Source: Planctomycetota bacterium
GTDB lineage: Bacteria > Planctomycetota > Phycisphaerae > Phycisphaerales > UBA1924
Direction of reading: 5' to 3'
Length of the DNA: 11,903 bases
Assembly (NCBI GenBank): GCA_023429345.1
Contig: JAEYVB010000008.1
Span: forward strand, 1-11,903
Both the position numbers and the translations under genes were made by a program. Below, piece by piece: positions 7,114 to 11,903 of the stretch. A model generated the notes under the pieces. That model was not told the DNA's origin and ran no database searches. It worked only from the letters and a program-made list of their open reading frames with translations. Each line of letters opens with the position of its first letter. The first letter of the stretch is position 1.

Positions 7114-7658
7114 TGCCGAGCCCCCGACCGCAGGTTCTTCAAGGCCGCTCCCGGTCCCCCGGGAGCGGCTTTACGCTGGTCGAGGTCATCGCCGTCATGG
7201 CGATCGCCGGGATCCTCGCCGCGGTCGCGGTGCCCGCCATGAGTTCCCTCGCGGGTTCCCGGGCCGCGGCCGCGCAGCGGCAGGTCCAGCGCGATCTTTC
7301 CTACGCCCGCGAGCGTGCCGCGACGACCGGTTTGCGCACCTGGGTGACGTTCAGCACCGCCTCCAACGCCTACAGCATCCTCGCGGAGCCCGCCGGGTCC
7401 CCGGGACGGCTCAACGCCGTTGTCGTCGGCGACCCCGGCACGGGCCGGTCGTACGCCGTGAGCCTGGGGTCCGACGGATTTGCGGGTGTGGCGATCACGT
7501 CCGTGTCGATCGGGGGGGGCGCCGAGGTCGGCTTCGACTGGCAGGGCCGCCCCCTCACCAGCGCCGGCGCGGATTTATCCGCCCCCGGGATCGTGACGAT
7601 GACAGGGGGGAGGACGGTGACGATCAACCCCGGCACCGGGCTGGTCACCGTGCCCTGA
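7113..7658 (+). CDS. gspH: Minor pseudopilin, GspH/FimT-like
   Basis: This 181-residue prepilin is predicted to be a minor subunit near the fibre tip. The leader is 19 residues (Arg5, Arg12, Arg14, then PGSG19), cut before Phe20 of FTLVEVIAVMAIAGILAAVAVPA; Glu24 is mature Glu5. Residues 56-75, with LSYARERAATTGLRTWVTF, match the typical GspH helix-to-strand segment, and the rest is beta-rich with many Gly residues. The ATG shares one base with the gspG stop (TAATG), and no in-frame alternative start exists before the cleavage site. The codons for the leader and cleavage site form one very stable hairpin (7141-7172). The GspH call rests on the N-terminal helix, the ARERA segment and the gene order. 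Confidence 0.85.
   Translation: MPSPRPQVLQGRSRSPGSGFTLVEVIAVMAIAGILAAVAVPAMSSLAGSRAAAAQRQVQRDLSYARERAATTGLRTWVTFSTASNAYSILAEPAGSPGRLNAVVVGDPGTGRSYAVSLGSDGFAGVAITSVSIGGGAEVGFDWQGRPLTSAGADLSAPGIVTMTGGRTVTINPGTGLVTVP
7141..7172 (+). terminator. Terminator-like hairpin inside the start of the GspH-like gene
   Basis: A perfect 11-bp stem (7144-7154 with 7159-7169) closes on the four-base loop TCCC. G-U and two A-U pairs (7141-7143 with 7170-7172) extend it, giving AAG on the left and TTT on the right. Ten bases of each arm are identical to the arms of the intrinsic terminator at 3124-3148, in swapped order. It starts 27 bases after the pilin stop codon. The T-run is short (TTTACG), so partial termination or 3'-end protection of the pilin mRNA is more likely than a full stop. 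The hairpin is seen directly; its action is inferred. Confidence 0.65.
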
Positions 7659-7678
7659 GGAACACCGGAGCAGCTCAG

Positions 7679-8095
7679 ATGCGTCCCCGCGGAGCGTTCA
7701 CCATCCTGGAAGCCGTCGCGGCGGTTGTGATCATCGGGGTCGCGATCCCGCCGATGCTCTGGGGCGTCAAGCAGGCCCACGCCCACCGGTCGGCGCAGGT
7801 TCTGGCGTCCCGCGCCCGCTGGCTCGCGGCGGAGAAGCTCGAGGACATCATCGCGGACCGCCACAGCACCACGCTCGGCTATACCTACCTCGCGGCCGCC
7901 AACTACCCGGACGAGCCCGAGGTTCCCGGGTTCGAGAACTTCGCCCGCGCGGTGACGTTCCAGGAGACCGGGGCCGACCTCGCCACCGCCGGCGCGGGCT
8001 ACATGACGGTCACCTGCACGGTCGCGTTCAGGGACGCGAGCGGCCAGACCCGCTCCCTGGCGCTGGCGACGGTGGTTACGGATTACACGCCATGA
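7679..8095 (+). CDS. gspI: Minor pseudopilin, GspI-like
   Basis: This 138-residue prepilin has a very short leader, MRPRGA, cut before Phe7 of FTILEAVAAVVIIGVAIPPML; Glu11 is mature Glu5. As in the major pilin, -1 is Ala. The segment LASRARWLAAEKLEDIIADR (about 43-62) matches the GspI-type helix, and the C-terminal part is a small beta domain (FARAVTFQET, MTVTCTVAFRD). GGAG at 7667-7670 lies eight bases before the ATG. Twenty bases separate it from the GspH-like gene, and its stop overlaps the next start as ATGA. The subunit assignment depends on gene order as well as sequence. Confidence 0.8.
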   Translation: MRPRGAFTILEAVAAVVIIGVAIPPMLWGVKQAHAHRSAQVLASRARWLAAEKLEDIIADRHSTTLGYTYLAAANYPDEPEVPGFENFARAVTFQETGADLATAGAGYMTVTCTVAFRDASGQTRSLALATVVTDYTP

Positions 8096-8634
8096 GACGC
8101 CGCGCACGGTCCAGGCCGGGGTTCTCGCTGGTCGAGCTCCTCGCGACCATCACCGTCGTCGGCATCCTCGGCTCGCTCTCTTCGACGCTCATCTACTCCG
8201 GGGTGCGCTCGTACCACGATGCTTCCGCGCAGGCGCAGCTCCACGAGGACCTGTCCGTAGCGCTGGAGAAGATCACCCGCGTGCTCCGCGCCATCCCCGC
8301 CGACCCCGCGCTGCCCGCACCCGTCCCCCAGATCTCGGCCGTCACGCCGACGTCGATCGCGTGGGGCGCCGGCGGGATGCTGCGGCTTGACGGGGCCGCC
8401 CTGCGCTTCCAGGAGCCCGGCGGCGCCGAGCGCACGCTGCTCGGCGGCGTGACCGAGTTCGCCGTCCGCTGCTACGACGAGGCCGGCTCGGCGCTCGCCG
8501 GCACCCTGACCGCCGCCGAGGCGCAGGATGTGCGGCGCATCGAGATCAAGATCACCGCGGCCGCCCACGGCGCGACGGAGATGCTCCGCACGCGGGTCTT
8601 CACCCGCTGCACCATGGAAGGGGCCGTGCCGTGA
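8092..8634 (+). CDS. gspJ: Minor pseudopilin, GspJ-like
   Basis: This 180-residue prepilin has a strongly basic leader, MRRRARSRPG, cut before Phe11 of FSLVELLATITVVGILGSLSSTLIY; Glu15 is mature Glu5. The following helix (QLHEDLSVALEKITRVLRAIP, about 53-73, interrupted only by short side chains) and the beta-rich C-terminal half with LRLDGAALRFQEPGG and VRRIEIKITAA are typical of GspJ and related proteins. It overlaps the gene before it by four bases (ATGA) and the gene after it by four (GTGA). It probably joins the I- and K-like subunits in a tip complex. The name is supported by its place between I-like and K-like genes. Confidence 0.8.
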   Translation: MRRRARSRPGFSLVELLATITVVGILGSLSSTLIYSGVRSYHDASAQAQLHEDLSVALEKITRVLRAIPADPALPAPVPQISAVTPTSIAWGAGGMLRLDGAALRFQEPGGAERTLLGGVTEFAVRCYDEAGSALAGTLTAAEAQDVRRIEIKITAAAHGATEMLRTRVFTRCTMEGAVP

Positions 8635-10268
8635 CGGCCCGCATGATCCGCCGCCGCGGAGTGATCGCCGTTTCCGCCGTGCTGGCGCTCATCATCCTCC
8701 AGCTTGCGGTGGTCGGCGTGATCGTCGCGGGCGCCCGGGACCAGAACCTCACCGTCTCCCGCGTCGAGGGCACGCGCGCGCTGTACGCCGCGGAGGCGGG
8801 GTTCAACATGGCCCTGCGGGAGGCCATGCACAAGGTAGACGAGGACGGCGACGGAGGCATCGGCACCATCTCCGACAACGACATCGATGGCGACAACCCC
8901 GCTCTCGGGGGCGTGCCGTTCAGCGTTGAATCCATCACCATCGGCGAGAGCCCCGGCGTGGAGGTCAAGGCCAACGGCCTGAACGCCCGCCGCCGCCTCC
9001 AGGCCGAGATGTCGGTCATGGGCCGACGCGTGCTCTATTGCCAGTGGTCCAACCAGTTCCCCCAGGTCCGCATCTGGAACGGCTCCTCGTTCTCGGCCCC
9101 GGCCAATACCCTTGATTTCTCGGCCAAGCAGTACTGGATGGTGATGAAGCGCTGCCCGACGCGCAACGAGGTCATCGCCGTCTGCTCACTCCAGACCGAT
9201 ATCCTCCGTGCCGCCGTGCAGACGGGCACCGCCTGGGGGAACCTGTTGACCGCGACCCCGAACTGCGGGACGACCACCTCCCGTCCCTTCTCCCTGGCCT
9301 ACGAGCAGACCTCCGGCCGCGCCCTGATGGTCTACCGCAACGCGAACTCCTCGAACATCAACTATCGGATCTGGGACGGCAGCGCCTGGTCCGCCCCCAA
9401 CGTGACCGCCAGCACCATCTCCGGCCGTCCGGTGTGGATGCACCTGGTCCCCAAGCGCAACTCCAACGAGATCATCCTCCTGGTCCAGGACAACACGCCC
9501 AACATCGCCGCCATGGTCTGGGACGGGTCTTCGTTCACCAACAAGATCACGCTCGAGACCGCCGCGGCCTCGTCGACTGGATTCTCGGTGGATGCGGCGT
9601 ACGAGCGGACGACGGGCCGGTGCCTGGTCGTCTGGGGCAAGTCCGGCGTGAAGTCGCCGCAGTACCGCATCTGGGACGGGGCCTCCTGGTCGTCCACGGC
9701 CGCCGCTCCCGCCCTGAACGCCGCCCCGGTCTGGCTCAAGCTCGCCACCGACAACGCGAGCGCCAAGGTCATGATGGCCGCGATGGATGCGGGGGGCCGC
9801 ATCGACGTCGACATCTGGTCCGGCGTCGGCTGGGGCACTCATGCGATCGCCACGCCCAACGGCGCGACCGTGGCCTCGCGGTGCTTCGATATCTCCTTCG
9901 AACCCGGGGGCACGCGGGGACTGCTCATGTACGGCGTGGCCGGCCAGAACGCCCCGCGCTACCGGACGTTCGACGGATCCGGATGGTCGAACGCAAGCAA
10001 CGCGCCCGTCCTTTCCAGCCCCCCGTTGCTGATCCAGCTCAGCCCGAGCGCCACCGGATCGGAGATCATGGCGCTGATGAACCTGACCGGCGGCCAGAAC
10101 AAGCTGGTGTTCCTCCGCTGGACCGGTTCGGTGATGGACTCGCTGCAGGAGCTGGAAGGCAACGTCTCCGGCCCGTCCGGCGCGGAAGTCTTCATGATCC
10201 CCGAGGACCCCGAGGGCATCACCCATCCGTCGATGCTCCGGGCGTGGTGCGAGACGGCTCCGCAATGA
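8631..10268 (+). CDS. GspK/PilX-position minor pilin fused to a repeat domain resembling a beta-propeller
   Basis: This 545-residue protein sits where GspK would be. Its N-terminus has Arg7-Arg-Arg-Gly10, then a hydrophobic helix VIAVSAVLALIILQLAVVG (11-29) and VEGTRALYAAEAGFNMALRE (45-64), the hallmark of PilX and GspK N-domains. As in GspK, the Glu5 of other pilins is missing (Ser15). Residues 70-89 form an acidic loop, DEDGDGGIG then DNDIDGDN, resembling a calcium site. From about 143 to 505, eight repeats of 48-51 residues follow, each ending in an aromatic-Asp/Asn/Ser-Gly-x-x-Trp/Phe motif: WNGSSF 149, TGTAW 198, WDGSAW 248, WDGSSF 297, WDGASW 348, WSGVGW 396, FDGSGW 447, WTGS 497. This fits a beta-propeller of seven or eight blades. 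Canonical GspK has an alpha-helical insertion instead and is about 300 residues. The start is GTG, overlapping the previous stop. A tip adhesin or binding role is inferred. Confidence 0.82.
   Translation: MTARMIRRRGVIAVSAVLALIILQLAVVGVIVAGARDQNLTVSRVEGTRALYAAEAGFNMALREAMHKVDEDGDGGIGTISDNDIDGDNPALGGVPFSVESITIGESPGVEVKANGLNARRRLQAEMSVMGRRVLYCQWSNQFPQVRIWNGSSFSAPANTLDFSAKQYWMVMKRCPTRNEVIAVCSLQTDILRAAVQTGTAWGNLLTATPNCGTTTSRPFSLAYEQTSGRALMVYRNANSSNINYRIWDGSAWSAPNVTASTISGRPVWMHLVPKRNSNEIILLVQDNTPNIAAMVWDGSSFTNKITLETAAASSTGFSVDAAYERTTGRCLVVWGKSGVKSPQYRIWDGASWSSTAAAPALNAAPVWLKLATDNASAKVMMAAMDAGGRIDVDIWSGVGWGTHAIATPNGATVASRCFDISFEPGGTRGLLMYGVAGQNAPRYRTFDGSGWSNASNAPVLSSPPLLIQLSPSATGSEIMALMNLTGGQNKLVFLRWTGSVMDSLQELEGNVSGPSGAEVFMIPEDPEGITHPSMLRAWCETAPQ
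9057..10145 (+). repeat. Eight coding repeats of about 150 bases (blade-like units)
   Basis: The repeats are clear at protein level and diverged in DNA. Spacings between motif positions are 49, 50, 49, 51, 48, 51 and 50 residues. Two unit types alternate. One contains a YEQTSGRALMVY-like strand pair (also YERTTGRCLVVW and FEPGGTRGLLMY) before YRIWDG. The other contains VWMHLVPKRNSNEIILLV-like strands before the next motif (also VWLKLATDNASAKVMMAAM). The larger period is therefore about 99 residues, which points to growth by duplicating a two-unit block. Confidence 0.8.
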
Positions 10269-10367
10269 GTTATCGGGCGCTGGCGGGCAACTCCCCCCAA
10301 AGTCCCGACCCGATTCCGCCGATGCAACCCTCGCGGCCATCACGCCGCCTGCGACGGAATCAGCTAC

Positions 10368-10372
10368 GAGGA
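10368..10372 (+). promoter_or_regulatory. Ribosome binding site deciding the GTG start of the GspL-like gene
   Basis: GAGGA lies nine bases before GTG 10382. It favours that start over the in-frame ATGs at 10265 and 10322, which lack a good site. Codons between 10265 and 10381 also lose the strong third-position G/C preference seen after 10382. Confidence 0.6.
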
Positions 10373-10381
10373 ACGCGGCAC

Positions 10382-11903
10382 GTGTCCACCAGACAGGTCA
10401 TTATCGAGCTCAATCATTGCCGGATGGAGGTGTCGCTCCTCCGCGGCCGGGCCCCCGCCCGGACTCTATCCGCCCCTGTCCAGCTCAATCCGGAGACCTG
10501 GGCGGGGGATGTGGCGGCGGCCGCCGCGACGCTCAAGCAACTGGTCTCGGACCTCGGGGCGGAGGGTGCCCAGGCGACGCTCCTCTACACCGGGGCGACC
10601 GCCGTCACCGGGGTGTTCAGCTGTGCACGCGCTGCCGGTCAGACGCAGGCGCTCTCCGCGGCACGCCTCGCCCTGGGCGAGACGGCCGACTTCCCGCTCG
10701 AATCCAACCCCCACGCGCTGACGCCGCTGGTGTGCGATCGCCCGACCGACGCGTCTATCCCGCCGCAGATGCACACGCTCGGTATCGCGGAGCGTGACGA
10801 GACGGCGCAGGCACTCTTCGGGTGGCTCTCAGGGGCCGGGCTCGATCCACGCATCATCCTCCCTGCCGAAGTCCCCGCCGTCGCGGCCACGGCCCGCAGC
10901 GTGCTCGCGGCCGCCCGATCGGGCGCCGCGTGCGCCCTCTGGATCGGCGAGCACGGGACGGTGTTCGCGGGCGCGTCGCAGGGCCGGCTGAAGTTCCTCC
11001 GGCAGATCGGCATCGGATCCGAATCGCTCGTCGCCGCGCTCGCCCGCGAGATCCGCACGCCCGGCAGCGCTCAACCGATCTGCCTCTCCACCGAGGTCGC
11101 CCGGGACCTGCTGTTCACCGCCGGCATCCCCGCGCGGGACCAGGCCTTCGATGAGGGCCGCCGGATCCAGGGAGATGCCGTCCTCCCGCTGATCCAGCCC
11201 GTCCTCCAGCGCTGGCTCGTGGAGATCAAGCAGTCCCTCCGGTTCGGTTTCGACGAGGCGGAGCGGGCCGCCGTGACCCTCCTGCCGATGGGCCGCGGCG
11301 CGGCGATCCCCCGCCTCCACGCGATCGTCGCCGAACAGTGCGCTATCTCGCTGGCCCCGAACACGCCCGAGCTCGGTCGCGGGACTCTCGCCGCGTGGCT
11401 GGCCGATCCGATCAAGGGTCTCAACGTGCTCCCGGTCTCGGTCGTGGGGAAGGCGGAGAGCTTCCGGCTCACCCGGGGCATGTGGGTCGGGGTCGCCGCG
11501 GCCTGCCTCGCCATGGGGGTCGACGGGTTCATCGCCCGCGCCGACCTCGCCCGCGCCCGCGCGCAGTCGCAGAGCCTCGAGACCCGCCTCCAGTCCGCCC
11601 TCCCCGGCGTACGCATGAAGGAGAAGCTGGTGGCCACGCGTGCCGCGAGCGCGGCCGCCCTGGCCCGCATGCGCATGCGGCTCGCTCCGTGCGCGGATTG
11701 GGAGTCCGTCCTCGCCGCGCTTGCGAGCGAAACGCCCCGGACCATCCGCCTCAGCGACATCCGCATGGGCGTCGAGGCGGGCGAGCCCTACTGCCGGATC
11801 TTCGGCGAGACACCGCTTGATAACGCAAGCTCGATCCTCAAGTCCTACTCCGATCGCCTGGCGTCCCTGCCCATCGTCGGTTCTTACCGGATGGGCTCCA
11901 CGG
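10382..11903 (+). CDS. GspL-like / PilM-PilN fusion inner-membrane assembly protein, 3' end missing
   Basis: 507 residues are visible and the frame stays open to the window edge. Residues 1-365 look like a divergent PilM/GspL cytoplasmic actin-like domain: VIIELNHCRMEVSLLRG at the start, and CALWIGEHGTVFAGASQGRL followed by KFLRQIGIGSESLVAALA in the middle, which parallels the second half of PilM. A single membrane helix follows at about 366-386 (GMWVGVAAACLAMGVDGFI), then an Ala/Arg-rich helix likely to coil (ARADLARARAQSQSLETRLQ) and the start of a PilN/GspL-like periplasmic domain. The protein would recruit GspE to the membrane. The Asp-x-Gly nucleotide motif expected near the N-terminus is replaced by Glu-Leu-Asn, so ATP binding is doubtful, as in GspL. 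GTG 10382 is chosen as the start; ATG 10265 would overlap the previous stop as ATGA and add 39 basic, Pro-rich residues. Sequence similarity is weak, so the call leans on architecture and gene order. Confidence 0.72.
   Translation, partial: MSTRQVIIELNHCRMEVSLLRGRAPARTLSAPVQLNPETWAGDVAAAAATLKQLVSDLGAEGAQATLLYTGATAVTGVFSCARAAGQTQALSAARLALGETADFPLESNPHALTPLVCDRPTDASIPPQMHTLGIAERDETAQALFGWLSGAGLDPRIILPAEVPAVAATARSVLAAARSGAACALWIGEHGTVFAGASQGRLKFLRQIGIGSESLVAALAREIRTPGSAQPICLSTEVARDLLFTAGIPARDQAFDEGRRIQGDAVLPLIQPVLQRWLVEIKQSLRFGFDEAERAAVTLLPMGRGAAIPRLHAIVAEQCAISLAPNTPELGRGTLAAWLADPIKGLNVLPVSVVGKAESFRLTRGMWVGVAAACLAMGVDGFIARADLARARAQSQSLETRLQSALPGVRMKEKLVATRAASAAALARMRMRLAPCADWESVLAALASETPRTIRLSDIRMGVEAGEPYCRIFGETPLDNASSILKSYSDRLASLPIVGSYRMGST

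Noticed and set aside
10417..10797. 126-residue + strand open frame near the right end, and others at 10822-11154 and 11338-11820
   Set aside because: They are out of frame with the long reading frame from 10382, which has actin-like and membrane segments and normal codon use.

Overview
The window is a GC-rich stretch of bacterial DNA. It carries most of one type II secretion / type IV pilus-like assembly cluster, with every gene on the + strand. The likely host is a planctomycete, probably of class Phycisphaerae. Two things suggest this: a secreted protein ending in two cysteine-containing dockerin-like repeats that close with Gly-Cys (the 'GC-type dockerin' style common in that group), and prepilin leaders of the Arg-Ala|Phe-Thr-Leu-Ile-Glu kind. 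The lineage is inferred; no rRNA or other marker is present.

Layout. Positions 1-450 hold the C-terminal half of a prepilin peptidase, cut by the window edge. Positions 577-3093 encode a secreted protein with about 14-15 YVTN-type beta-propeller repeats and the two dockerin-like repeats; a strong intrinsic terminator follows at 3124-3159. Next comes a tightly packed assembly operon: a PilZ protein (3244-3660), the GspE/PilB ATPase (3653-5362), the GspF/PilC platform protein (5359-6561), the major pilin GspG-like (6661-7113), minor pseudopilins H-, I- and J-like (7113-7658, 7679-8095, 8092-8634), an unusual protein in the GspK position (8631-10268), and a GspL-like protein (PilM plus PilN architecture) from 10382 that runs off the right edge. 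Several junctions are ATGA, GTGA or TAATG overlaps, which suggests translational coupling. No secretin, GspC/GspM or PilO gene is visible.

How the genes fit together. GspE would power assembly at the inner membrane on GspF and the GspL-like protein. The prepilin peptidase would trim the G/H/I/J leaders. The G-like pilin would form the fibre, with H-I-J-K as the tip complex. The PilZ protein, whose gene overlaps the ATPase gene, would link assembly to cyclic di-GMP. The YVTN/dockerin protein has an ordinary signal peptide and could be a cargo of the system, but only its position supports that.

The most notable points are: (1) the GspK-position protein joins a PilX/GspK-type N-terminal helix and a calcium-loop-like segment to eight repeats of about 50 residues that look like a beta-propeller; (2) a near-perfect terminator-type hairpin just after the major pilin gene lies inside the next coding region and encodes that protein's prepilin leader and cleavage site; (3) the pilin gene has a second stem-loop on its 5' side. 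No mobile element, CRISPR array, tRNA or rRNA was seen, and no gene-free stretch exceeds 300 bases.
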